Position numbers and translations under genes: made by a program. 64,000 bases of DNA from contig CAZYEV010000034.1 in assembly GCA_964646615.1 (NCBI GenBank), positions 1-64,000 of the forward strand, read 5' to 3'. The notes under the pieces are model-generated. The model did no database searches. It saw only the letters and a program-made list of their open reading frames with translations, and was not told where the DNA came from. Shown piece by piece: positions 52,169 through 61,081 of the stretch. Numbering within the stretch: the first letter of the stretch is position 1; every line of letters begins with the position of its first letter. Source of the DNA: M3007 sp964646615 (GTDB lineage Bacteria; Bacteroidota; Bacteroidia; Chitinophagales; Saprospiraceae).

Positions 52169-53125
52169 ATGCGACAGTCGTTTATATCGGTTATTGGAGT
52201 TATTCACACGCAGCACGACATCGGGCGTCTGGCTTCCTGGCTGGCAGGGTTGCATGCAGAATTGTCGGCCCATTTCAGCGACTTCGAGTTTGTGCTCATC
52301 AACAACCATTGCGAGCGCCGGACCATAGACGCCGCGCTGGAGCCGCTGCCACAGGCCTTGCGGCAGAACGTGTTTCTGCTCAACCTGAGCGCACCCGTCA
52401 GCCGCGACAATGCCATTATGGCTGGCCTCGACCGCGCCAATGGCGACTATGCCGTGGTGTTTGAGTTTTCGTTTTCCGACAGCCCGCACCTCGTCCGCAC
52501 ACTGTGGGAAAAAGCACAGGAAGGCTTCGATATTGTTTACTTGCGCGCCCCGCAGCGCCGCCTGCCGTGGTACTATCGCCTGATGTACAGTGTCTTTTAC
52601 GGCATCCTGCACCGCTATTCCAACCTGCGCCTCGACGCCCGCGCCCATCACACGCGCATCATCAGCCGCCGCGCTCTCAACTCGCTGCTGCGCCTGCGCG
52701 AAAACAGCCACTACCTCAAAGCGCTTTACGCCCTGGTGGGCTACAACACCACCGCCATAGACGTATCCCGGCCACTCGAGCCTGAACCGGGCATCACCTT
52801 TGGCGAGCAGTTCAAAAGCGCGCTGGTGGCCATCACCTCCTTCACCACCTTCCTCAGCGCCCTGCTGGGCTGGATTTTTCTGCTCTCGTGCGTCATCGCA
52901 GCCGCCGCCATTGCCAATGCCGTTAAGGTGCGTCTGACCAACGTGGACTTCCTGGGCCAATACCACGAAACGGTGCCCGGATGGGCCTACTTAGTAGTCC
53001 TTGTGTCTGTCTTCTTTGCCGTTACCTGCCTCAACCTGTACCTGATGTCCATCTACTTGGCCAACATTTACCGCGAAATCAAAAATCGGCCGTTGTACAT
53101 CATTGAGTCGGTGAAGCGGTATTAA
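52169..53125 (+). CDS. Glycosyltransferase family 2 with C-terminal membrane helices
   Basis: 318 residues from ATG 52169; a TTG at 52148 would begin inside the repeat and is rejected. N-terminal GT2-like domain (FISVIGVIHTQHD, FEFVLINNHC, NLSAPVSRDNAIMAGLDRANGDYAVVFE in place of the usual DxD segment) followed by two membrane helices (about 235-260 and 275-300), as in DPM/GtrB-type enzymes. The DxD is not conventional (FEFSFSDSP), so donor preference or activity is unclear. It probably loads sugars onto polyprenyl phosphate. Confidence 0.85.
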   Translation: MRQSFISVIGVIHTQHDIGRLASWLAGLHAELSAHFSDFEFVLINNHCERRTIDAALEPLPQALRQNVFLLNLSAPVSRDNAIMAGLDRANGDYAVVFEFSFSDSPHLVRTLWEKAQEGFDIVYLRAPQRRLPWYYRLMYSVFYGILHRYSNLRLDARAHHTRIISRRALNSLLRLRENSHYLKALYALVGYNTTAIDVSRPLEPEPGITFGEQFKSALVAITSFTTFLSALLGWIFLLSCVIAAAAIANAVKVRLTNVDFLGQYHETVPGWAYLVVLVSVFFAVTCLNLYLMSIYLANIYREIKNRPLYIIESVKRY

Positions 53126-53290
53126 GGAGGGGGCACACGCACCAGCCATGGTGCAAAAAGAACTTTTAAGTCGGCTTTACCAATCGTCAGGAATGCCGGA
53201 CAGGTGCAGAGGGGGGTGCTGTTTTCACTCAAACAATCCTCTGCCCGGAACGCGCCACGTCGAGCGCACCCTGCTACACCACCAGCTCTG

Positions 53291-54415
53291 TCAAGCGGTC
53301 AGAAACTCGAAGAAATTGTCTTTATGTACTACATAGGTGTAATTCTGCGGATAAGCATCCAGGAAGGTTTTTGAAAAAGATGCCTTCGCCTTGGAGTTCC
53401 ATTTGAGCTCATAAGCCCAGAAATATCCGTCGCGTTCTTCCACATAGTCAATTTCCTGTCGATCCTGAGTACGCCAGAAATAAGTATTGGCATACCGGCT
53501 GTGGTAATGTAGCCATTTTTTTCGCTCACTGATGAACCAGTTTTCCCACAGGGCGCCCACATCCTGGCGCAGCGCTAACGGCTGGTACTGGGCGATGAGG
53601 GCATTGCGAATGCCGTTGTCGTAGAAATATATTTTTCGCTTGGTTTTCAATTCTTTGCGCAAGTTCCTGCTCAAGGGCGGCAACTTGAAAATGATAAACA
53701 TTTGCTCCAGCAGCGTAATGTAGTTCTCCACCGTCTGGTTATCTAAATCCGTGATTTGGCCCAGTTCGTGGTAAGAAACTTCCTGACCCAGCTGGAACGC
53801 GAGAGCCTGGAGCAGCTTCATCAACTTTTCGGGTTTTTTGATGCGTTCCCACATGAGCACATCCTTATAGAGGAAACTGTCTGCCAACTGGTTAAGGATA
53901 TCCCTGGCCTCTTCGGGGTGGTTGACTACATCGGGATAGCTGCCGTAAACCAGACGGTCGGGGAGCAGGCGGTTTTCCTCAACAAACCCATGATGCGTCT
54001 CTAATTCCTCGTACGAAAGTGGGAAGAGCTGGTAGTGCCACTTTCGCCCAGTGAGCGGCTCGTTAATCTGGTTGGCTAATTCCAATGCCGACGAACCGGA
54101 TGCCACCAGCTGTACGTCCGGAAAGTGGTCGGTAACGAGCTTAAGTTTGATACCGATATCGCGGATGCGTTGGGCTTCGTCCACCACAACGACCCGGGCG
54201 TTTTTGATGATGCGACTCCATTTGGCGATACTCACCTCTTCGAGGAGTATGCGCGTCTCTGTATCGTCGCCATCCAGCCACAGGACATCGCGCATTTCAT
54301 CAAAAATTTGCCTCAGCAGCGTTGTCTTGCCGGTTTGCCTCGGTCCAGTCACGATGATAGCTTTGCCCTTGAACAATCGCTCCCGGATTTTTTGCTCGAG
54401 CAGGCGCTTAATCAT
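53291..54415 (-). CDS. AAA-fold ATPase with C-terminal DUF4143
   Basis: 374 residues. Walker A is residues 24-31 (GPRQTGKT), Walker B is VVVVDEAQ. The middle has the arginine-finger region VASGSSALELA, then a winged-helix part (SYHELGQITDLDNQTVENYI), and a DUF4143 PD-D/ExK nuclease-like domain at the end (ALWENWFISERKKW, TQDRQEIDYVEE, YELKWNSK). Such proteins are very patchy in distribution and often transferred. The start lies 8 bases from a perfect inverted repeat that covers its promoter, which suggests self-regulation. Confidence 0.93.
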   Translation of the reverse strand: MIKRLLEQKIRERLFKGKAIIVTGPRQTGKTTLLRQIFDEMRDVLWLDGDDTETRILLEEVSIAKWSRIIKNARVVVVDEAQRIRDIGIKLKLVTDHFPDVQLVASGSSALELANQINEPLTGRKWHYQLFPLSYEELETHHGFVEENRLLPDRLVYGSYPDVVNHPEEARDILNQLADSFLYKDVLMWERIKKPEKLMKLLQALAFQLGQEVSYHELGQITDLDNQTVENYITLLEQMFIIFKLPPLSRNLRKELKTKRKIYFYDNGIRNALIAQYQPLALRQDVGALWENWFISERKKWLHYHSRYANTYFWRTQDRQEIDYVEERDGYFWAYELKWNSKAKASFSKTFLDAYPQNYTYVVHKDNFFEFLTA

Positions 54416-54423
54416 ATTTTGTG

Positions 54424-54465
54424 GATTTCATTCGCAAAAATAACGCTTTTTTTGCGAATGAAATC
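54424..54465. promoter_or_regulatory. Perfect 17-bp inverted repeat over the ATPase promoter
   Basis: Arms GATTTCATTCGCAAAAA (54424-54440) and its exact complement (54449-54465) flank an 8-base spacer TAACGCTT. The end nearer the gene is 9 bases from the ATPase ATG. The predicted -7 box lies in the proximal arm. It may be an operator or an mRNA hairpin. Confidence 0.85.
54435..54442 (-). promoter_or_regulatory. Promoter -7 box of DUF4143 ATPase
   Basis: Minus-strand TATTTTTG fits TAnnTTTG and overlaps the proximal arm and spacer of the inverted repeat. The leader would be only about 13 bases. Confidence 0.6.
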
Positions 54466-54575
54466 TGAAAATTTCCATCGAGTGGGTGCCCTAAGGCGCG
54501 GTGTGGTCTTTCTCAGAGGAGAGAGCGTGCCCACCTGACGGCCAAAGTTTCGTGTCTTTGCAGCCAAAAGCGCCT

Positions 54576-55409
54576 ATGCACGTCAACTGGAACGGCACGC
54601 CTTTAGAGCGCCTGCCCGAAGGGTGGGCAGAGGCCCAGCGGGCTTTGTTTTACAGCGACGCCCTGTTCGAGACAATGCGTGCTTTTGGTGGTCGTTTGCC
54701 CCTGCTGGAGCGGCACTGGGAGCGGCTGCGCAATGGGCTGATGCTGTTGGGCTTTGAACTTCCATTGGAATGGGATGCAGTTTTCTGGGAGCAAAACATC
54801 CGGTGCGTTGCCCTACCGAATGCGCGTGTGCGGCTGACGGTGTGGCGGTCGGCGGGCGGATACTATCCGCCAGTGAGCAACCGCCCACAGTTTCTTATTA
54901 CGGCCGAGCCGTTGCCGGGCGCTGCCTTAGAATGGCCGGATGCTGGTCTGACACTGGGCGTGAGCGCGTCGGTGCGGCTGCCCGTGGATGCTTACTCGAA
55001 CCTGAAGACGCTCAACGGTGCGCGTTATGTGGCGGCGGCGCGCGAAGCGCAGGCACAGAACTGGGGCGACGCGCTTGTACTCAACGCCTTCGAGCGCGTG
55101 TGCGAGGCTACGGCCAGCAACGTCTTCTGGTGGGAGGGCGATGCGCTCTGCACAGTGCCGCTCAGCGAGGGCTGCGTGGCAGGCGTGATGCGCGCCCTGG
55201 TGCTGGAAATAGCAGCGGAGGCCGGCCTTTGGACTGTCGAAAAGGCTATTTCCGCCGAGTCTCTGGAGACTGCAGGAGAAATTTTCCTGACCAATGCTGT
55301 CCGCGGCATTCAGCCCGTTCGCATTTTTGCGGGCGCGCAGCTGGGCAGTGAACGCACGCGCTGGCTGTTTGAGCGCGTACAGGCCCGTTTGGCCGCCGCA
55401 CAACACTGA
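54576..55409 (+). CDS. Class IV PLP-dependent aminotransferase/lyase
   Basis: 277 residues from ATG 54576. The PLP lysine is in SNLKTLNGARYV and the class IV motif is NAFERVCEATASNVFW with the cofactor-contacting Glu. N-terminal YSDALFETMRAFGG is typical of the fold. It could be a branched-chain or D-amino-acid aminotransferase or an aminodeoxychorismate lyase; the sequence does not settle this. accC starts 9 bases after it, so they share a transcript. Confidence 0.88.
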   Translation: MHVNWNGTPLERLPEGWAEAQRALFYSDALFETMRAFGGRLPLLERHWERLRNGLMLLGFELPLEWDAVFWEQNIRCVALPNARVRLTVWRSAGGYYPPVSNRPQFLITAEPLPGAALEWPDAGLTLGVSASVRLPVDAYSNLKTLNGARYVAAAREAQAQNWGDALVLNAFERVCEATASNVFWWEGDALCTVPLSEGCVAGVMRALVLEIAAEAGLWTVEKAISAESLETAGEIFLTNAVRGIQPVRIFAGAQLGSERTRWLFERVQARLAAAQH

Positions 55410-55418
55410 ATTTTTCCC

Positions 55419-56891
<1,473 letters not shown>

Positions 56892-56900
56892 AGAGGGCTT

Positions 56901-56925
56901 GCCAAACAAGTTTGGCGGTTACGGG
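56901..56925. repeat. 25-bp palindrome unit
   Basis: GCCAAACAAGTTTGGC (56901-56916) followed by GGTTACGGG, the same unit as at 52087-52161. It lies between the convergent accC and scpA genes and overlaps the scpA stop codon. Confidence 0.8.
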
Positions 56926-57662
56926 GCGGGTAGTGTTAGCCAGAAGTTGTTGGGGCCTTCGCCTTGCACTAAGATGACTTCCTGAGCATTGAGCATTTCC
57001 AGCAGCGCCAGGAAGGTAACGATGGCGTGGATGCGGTTGTCTAAGGTCAGGAACACCTCTTCAAATGAAGTCTGCTCATTAGGCCGGAGGCGGCTGCGCA
57101 GGTAATCGCGTTGGCCCTGTATCGTGTAGTTGTAGTTATAGACGGTGTGGACGCGCTTGCGCTTTTGGTTTTCCTCGAAACGCTCCATCAGCCGCGAAAA
57201 GACACGCAGAAGCCTGTAGGCCGATACGCTTTCCCATTCGGCATCGGCCAGCGCCTTTTGGGCCAGCTGACTCAGCTCGGCACTGGCAAAGCCACGTGGC
57301 GCCATGAAGGCGCGCGTTTCTTCTAAGCGGCGCAGTTCGTCGAGCACGCTTTTGTAGCGCTTATACTCGATGAGGCGCTCCACCAATTCCTGGCGCGGGT
57401 CTATTTCGTTGCCCTCCTCGTCGTAGGTCTTGCGCGGCAACAGCATTTTGGCTTTGATGCGCATAAGGGTGGCCGCTACGACGATAAACTCCGAAGCCAC
57501 ATCCAGATTGCGCGTTTGCATCTGGTGCAGATAATCCAGAAAGTCCTGCGTAATGCGGGCAATAGGGATGTTGTAAATATCGAGCTCGTCCCGTTCGATA
57601 AAGAACAGGAGCAGGTCGAATGGCCCCTCAAAAACCGGAAGTTTTATTGTAAACGTATCCAA
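56919..57662 (-). CDS. scpA: Segregation and condensation protein A
   Basis: 247 residues. The kleisin N-domain is IKLPVFEGPFDLLLFFIERDELDIYNIPIARITQDFLDYL and the winged-helix end is present (TSFEEVFLTLDNRIHAIVTFLALLEMLNAQEVIL). It bridges SMC heads in the chromosome condensation complex. The only start in the right place is TTG at 57662; no ATG fits. The coding 3' end includes part of a palindrome unit. Confidence 0.93.
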   Translation of the reverse strand: MDTFTIKLPVFEGPFDLLLFFIERDELDIYNIPIARITQDFLDYLHQMQTRNLDVASEFIVVAATLMRIKAKMLLPRKTYDEEGNEIDPRQELVERLIEYKRYKSVLDELRRLEETRAFMAPRGFASAELSQLAQKALADAEWESVSAYRLLRVFSRLMERFEENQKRKRVHTVYNYNYTIQGQRDYLRSRLRPNEQTSFEEVFLTLDNRIHAIVTFLALLEMLNAQEVILVQGEGPNNFWLTLPAP

Positions 57663-57674
57663 AGTCCCCTAACC

Positions 57675-57715
57675 GCCAAACTGGTTTGGCCCCGTGGCTG
57701 CCAAACTTATTTGGC
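57675..57715. repeat. Two 25-bp palindrome units
   Basis: GCCAAACTGGTTTGGC at 57675 and GCCAAACTTATTTGGC at 57700, exactly 25 bases apart, oriented opposite to the units at 52087. They lie in the divergent region between scpA and the RsmI-type gene. Confidence 0.8.
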
Positions 57716-57751
57716 AGCCACGGGCAAAGATACAAACCGCTTTCCGGGTGG

Positions 57752-57759
57752 TAATTTTG
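57752..57759 (+). promoter_or_regulatory. Promoter -7 box of RsmI-type methylase
   Basis: TAATTTTG fits TAnnTTTG, 33 bases before the TTG start. No clear -33. Confidence 0.5.
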
Positions 57760-57792
57760 GGCGTTTTTTGGCTGACGATCTTCCATACTGTT

Positions 57793-58506
57793 TTGGCTCT
57801 TTACCTCATTCCCACGCCCATTTCTGAGGCCGCTTTCGACACCCTGCCGGCAGCCACAGTAGAAGTAGCGCGGCGCATAGACGTTTTCATTGTCGAGCGC
57901 GCCAAAACGGCGCGTCATTTCATTAAGCACCTGAAGCCTCAGCATCCGTTGAGCGAGCTGGTGTTCGTCGAGCTCGACCGCGACGGCGGGCTGACGCCGG
58001 AGGTGCTGGAGGTCTTCGAGCAGGCCATGCAGCAAGGGCGCGATGTGGGTTTGCTTTCTGAAGCGGGTTGCCCAGGTGTGGCCGACCCGGGAGCTGCTGT
58101 AGTGGCGCTGGCGCATCGCAAAGGCGTTCCGGTGGTTCCGCTCGTAGGGCCGTCGTCTATTTTGTTGGCGCTGATGGCTTCGGGGTTGAATGGCCAGCGT
58201 TTTGCTTTTCACGGTTACCTGTCGCCCAAGCGGCCGGAGTTGATGCGGCAGCTGCGGCAGCTGGAGCAGCAGGCGCGACAGCACGACCAGACGCAAATGT
58301 TCATCGAGACCCCATATCGGGCGCCCTGGCTTTTCGAGGTGGCACTGACGGCCCTGCAAGCCGACACGCTTTTGGGAGTGGCGCAGGAACTGACAGGCCC
58401 AGAGGCTTTTGTACGCACCCTGTCGGTACGAGCCTGGCGCGAGCAGAAGCTGGTGTTAGCAGCAAAGCCGGCGGTATTTTTAATCGGGAAGTCGGGTATT
58501 GGATAG
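57793..58506 (+). CDS. Tetrapyrrole-methylase-fold SAM methyltransferase, RsmI-like
   Basis: 237 residues from TTG 57793. It opens LALYLIPTPISE, the usual N terminus, with LLSEAGCPGVADPG and PLVGPSSILLALMASGLNGQRFAFHGYLS, signatures of the RsmI (16S rRNA C1402 2'-O-methyltransferase) subgroup common in Bacteroidota. Starts further upstream would run into the palindromic units and are rejected. Convergent with the Crp/Fnr gene. Confidence 0.88.
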   Translation: MALYLIPTPISEAAFDTLPAATVEVARRIDVFIVERAKTARHFIKHLKPQHPLSELVFVELDRDGGLTPEVLEVFEQAMQQGRDVGLLSEAGCPGVADPGAAVVALAHRKGVPVVPLVGPSSILLALMASGLNGQRFAFHGYLSPKRPELMRQLRQLEQQARQHDQTQMFIETPYRAPWLFEVALTALQADTLLGVAQELTGPEAFVRTLSVRAWREQKLVLAAKPAVFLIGKSGIG

Positions 58507-58529
58507 AGCTGCGAAACACGGAAAAGCAA

Positions 58530-58555
58530 AAGGCCTCCCGCTTTCGGGAGGCCTT
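58530..58555. terminator. Bidirectional terminator
   Basis: AAGGCCTCCCG pairs perfectly with CGGGAGGCCTT around CTTT, flanked by an A-run on the left and TTC on the right, between convergent genes. Confidence 0.85.
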
Positions 58556-58603
58556 CACATCAGACTTGCAACAGCTTATTTGTTTGGGTTATACTGCTGA
58601 CGG

Positions 58604-59284
58604 TCAGGCTAACTTGCTTACATCTCGGAAAAGGATAGAGTGGCGGTCGAAGTGGATGAGGTTGGACTTGCGCAGTTCGTTGAGCACGGCCGTTACCGTT
58701 TGGCGGCTGGTGCCGGTGATGTTGGCGATTTCCTGCTGGGGGAAGAAGTCGCGCACCAGTGTCTCATAGCCTACTTGCATGCCTTCTTTGCCCGCTACCT
58801 CGAGCAGGAACTGGATGACGCGCTCGCGGGCGTCTCGAAGTAAAACTTGGGCCAGACGGTCTTCGACACGCTTGAGGCGGCTGCTCAGGTGTTGCAGGCA
58901 GCACAGCATCATGCGCGGATTAGTGTGCATCAGGTACATGAAATCGGAGCAACGCACTGCAAGGTATTCCGCGCTTTCGCTGAGCACCTGAGCAAATTCG
59001 GTGCGGGTGCGCTCGCCCATGAGCACCGACTCGCCGAAAACGGCATCGGCGCGGAGCAAATCTTTGATAACCTCCCGCCGATCATTAGAATAAGCGCCAA
59101 CCTTGATGCGTCCGGAATGCAAAAAATAGAGGTGATCTGCTGCATCTCCTGGCTGATAGATAAACCGAAACTTGCGCCGGAAAACCAATTGAGCAGAAGC
59201 GGCCAGACGGCTCATTTCTTCCTCCGACAGGACCTGCAACAACGGAAAGCGTTTGAGGAAGGCTACTTTAGCGGCATTATCCAT
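58604..59284 (-). CDS. Crp/Fnr-family transcription regulator
   Basis: 226 residues. Cyclic-nucleotide-binding-like beta roll (about 15-125; FIYQPGDAADHLYFLHSGRIKVGAY and FGESVLMGERTRTEFAQ, where the phosphate cassette is near to that of cAMP-binding proteins), long dimer helix, and a winged helix-turn-helix QQEIANITGTSRQTVTAVLNELRK. It lacks the N-terminal cysteines of Fnr. The effector could be cAMP (a cyclase is at 20066), but this is inference. Confidence 0.92.
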   Translation of the reverse strand: MDNAAKVAFLKRFPLLQVLSEEEMSRLAASAQLVFRRKFRFIYQPGDAADHLYFLHSGRIKVGAYSNDRREVIKDLLRADAVFGESVLMGERTRTEFAQVLSESAEYLAVRCSDFMYLMHTNPRMMLCCLQHLSSRLKRVEDRLAQVLLRDARERVIQFLLEVAGKEGMQVGYETLVRDFFPQQEIANITGTSRQTVTAVLNELRKSNLIHFDRHSILFRDVSKLA

Positions 59285-59329
59285 GGCGGCTCCTTTTTGC
59301 AGATTTAAAAAAATTTACTCTTCACGATA

Positions 59330-59337
59330 CAAAAGTA
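59330..59337 (-). promoter_or_regulatory. Promoter of Crp/Fnr gene
   Basis: Minus-strand TACTTTTG fits TAnnTTTG, with TTG 21 bases upstream. The stretch 59338-59459 is AT-rich and holds no gene. Confidence 0.75.
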
Positions 59338-59459
59338 GGGCTGCCATGAAGCGCTGCTCAAGCACAAAGAAGGCAGTTTGTCGGGCTTTTTTTTATTTAA
59401 AAAAATGCATAATTGCCTAAATTTCAATTTTTTGAGCAGATTGCTTTCTTCAAAAAAAT

Positions 59460-59493
59460 AAAGCCGGCAGTGTATTTGTGCACTGCCGGCTTT
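59460..59493 (-). terminator. Intrinsic terminator after DUF2795 gene
   Basis: A perfect 13-bp stem (AAAGCCGGCAGTG and its complement) with an 8-base loop, followed on the minus strand by ATTTTTTTG. Confidence 0.9.
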
Positions 59494-59600
59494 GCGGATT
59501 TGCTGCCCGCCTCGCTGCGCTGTCAAGCGGGTACGGTGGCCCGCATACGTTTGAGGTATGAGGCAAGCCAGCACCTGGCGTTGGCGTAGCTGTTTGGAGG

Positions 59601-59822
59601 TCAGTACTCGTCTTCGTTGAAGAAGAAGTCGTCGTGGCGCAAGTAGTCTGGCCAGATGTCTTCGATACTTTCGTACAGCTCGCCATCGTCTTCGAGTTCG
59701 TTGAGGTTTTCGATGACTTCGGCGGGCGCTCCGGAGCGGATGGCGTAGTCTATGAGTTCCTCTTTTGTTGCGGGCCAGGGCGCTTCTTCGAGGTGAGAGG
59801 CTAATTCAAGCGTCCAGTACAT
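59601..59822 (-). CDS. DUF2795 small protein
   Basis: 73 residues. The DUF2795 pattern is clear: MYWTLELASHLEEAPWPATKEELIDYAIRSGAPAEVIENL, followed by an acidic tail rich in Asp/Glu/Phe. It is a small soluble protein with no known activity. It follows queA by 52 bases and is closed by the terminator at 59460, so both may be one transcript. Confidence 0.9.
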   Translation of the reverse strand: MYWTLELASHLEEAPWPATKEELIDYAIRSGAPAEVIENLNELEDDGELYESIEDIWPDYLRHDDFFFNEDEY

Positions 59823-59874
59823 AGTTGATTTTGGTTAGATTTTGAACAGGTTATTCGGATAATTTTCTTGCGCG

Positions 59875-60939
59875 TTAAAGGATAAGCATGGCATCGCCGT
59901 AGCTGTAGAAGCGGTATTTTTCCTTAACGGCCTCCTGGTAGGCGTCCATGATAAGTTCCGTACCGCCAAATGCGCACACCATGATAAGCACACTGGATTT
60001 GGGCAGGTGGAAGTTGGTGATCATCGAGTTGGCAATGTGAAACTCGTAGGGCGGATAGATGAACTTGTTGGTCCAGCCTTCTACGGGTTTGAGCAGGTTT
60101 TCGGCGGATACGGCCGTTTCGATGGAGCGCATGACGGTAGTGCCTACGGCACAGACTTTTTTACCGGCTTTAATGGCGCTGTTGACGGCGTCGGCGGCCT
60201 CTTGCGGGATGCGGAAGTATTCGGCCTCCATTTTGTGCTTGGAGAGGTCTTCTACTTCGATGGTTCGGAAGGTGCCCAGGCCAATGTGCAGGGTGATTTC
60301 GGCGAACAAAACGCCCTTGAGCTCCAGCCGCTTAAGGAGTTCGCGGCTGAAGTGCAGCCCTGCGGTCGGAGCGGCTACGGCGCCTTCTTCTTTGGCATAG
60401 ACGGTCTGATAGCGCTCGGCATCTAAAGGTTCCGGCTCACGGTCAATGTACGTGGGCAGCGGCGTGTTGCCCAATCGTTTAAGGGTAGCCCGGAACTCTT
60501 CATCTGGTCCGTCGAACAAGAAGCGCAGGGTGCGTCCGCGCGAAGTGGTGTTGTCCACAACTTCGGCCGAGAGCACGTCGTTGCCGTTTTCGTCCTCGAA
60601 GTAGAGTTTATTACCTACGCGGATTTTGCGCGCGGGATCTACCAGTACGTCCCACAAGCGCGCCTTGGCGTTGAGCTCGCGCAGCAAGAAGACCTCAATG
60701 GTGGAGCCTGTGCGTTCTTTCTTGCCGTACATGCGGGCCGGGAAGACCTTCGTATTGTTGAAGATCATAGCATCGCCCTCGTCGAAATAAGAGAGGACAT
60801 CGCGGAACATCTTGTGCTCGATCTTTCCGGTATTGCGATGGACAACCATCAGCCGGCTTTTATCGCGTTCTTCGGCTGGATATTTGGCTATCAGCTCGGG
60901 TGGTAAATGGTAGTCAAAACTGCTCAGTTTAGTGCGCAT
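59875..60939 (-). CDS. queA: tRNA preQ1(34) S-adenosylmethionine ribosyltransferase-isomerase
   Basis: 354 residues, full length. It converts preQ1 to epoxyqueuosine in tRNA anticodons. Signatures: FDYHLPPELIAKYPAEERDKSRLMV, DAMIFNNTKVFPARM, AAPTAGLHFS, TLHIGLGTF and TNFHLPKSSVLIMVCAFGG. The start ATG fits the family. Confidence 0.97.
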   Translation of the reverse strand: MRTKLSSFDYHLPPELIAKYPAEERDKSRLMVVHRNTGKIEHKMFRDVLSYFDEGDAMIFNNTKVFPARMYGKKERTGSTIEVFLLRELNAKARLWDVLVDPARKIRVGNKLYFEDENGNDVLSAEVVDNTTSRGRTLRFLFDGPDEEFRATLKRLGNTPLPTYIDREPEPLDAERYQTVYAKEEGAVAAPTAGLHFSRELLKRLELKGVLFAEITLHIGLGTFRTIEVEDLSKHKMEAEYFRIPQEAADAVNSAIKAGKKVCAVGTTVMRSIETAVSAENLLKPVEGWTNKFIYPPYEFHIANSMITNFHLPKSSVLIMVCAFGGTELIMDAYQEAVKEKYRFYSYGDAMLIL

Positions 60940-60980
60940 AACCCGTCAGGAAAAAGGGTAAGAGTGCTACAAAATGGCCG

Positions 60981-60988
60981 CAAAAATA
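60981..60988 (-). promoter_or_regulatory. Promoter -7 box of queA
   Basis: Minus-strand TATTTTTG fits TAnnTTTG, 42 bases upstream of the ATG. The -33 region would overlap the typA terminator's T-run. Confidence 0.6.
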
Positions 60989-61025
60989 GATTTTATTCCC
61001 AAACGATAAGGAGCAAAAAAAGGTT

Positions 61026-61058
61026 CAGCCCTTTGCGATTAGGCTGGGCAAAGGGCTG
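61026..61058 (-). terminator. Intrinsic terminator of typA
   Basis: CAGCCCTTTGC and GCAAAGGGCTG form an 11-bp stem with an 11-base loop; the minus strand continues AACCTTTTTTTG. Confidence 0.85.
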
Positions 61059-61081
61059 ATGACGAGCGGGCGTGTTCGGCT

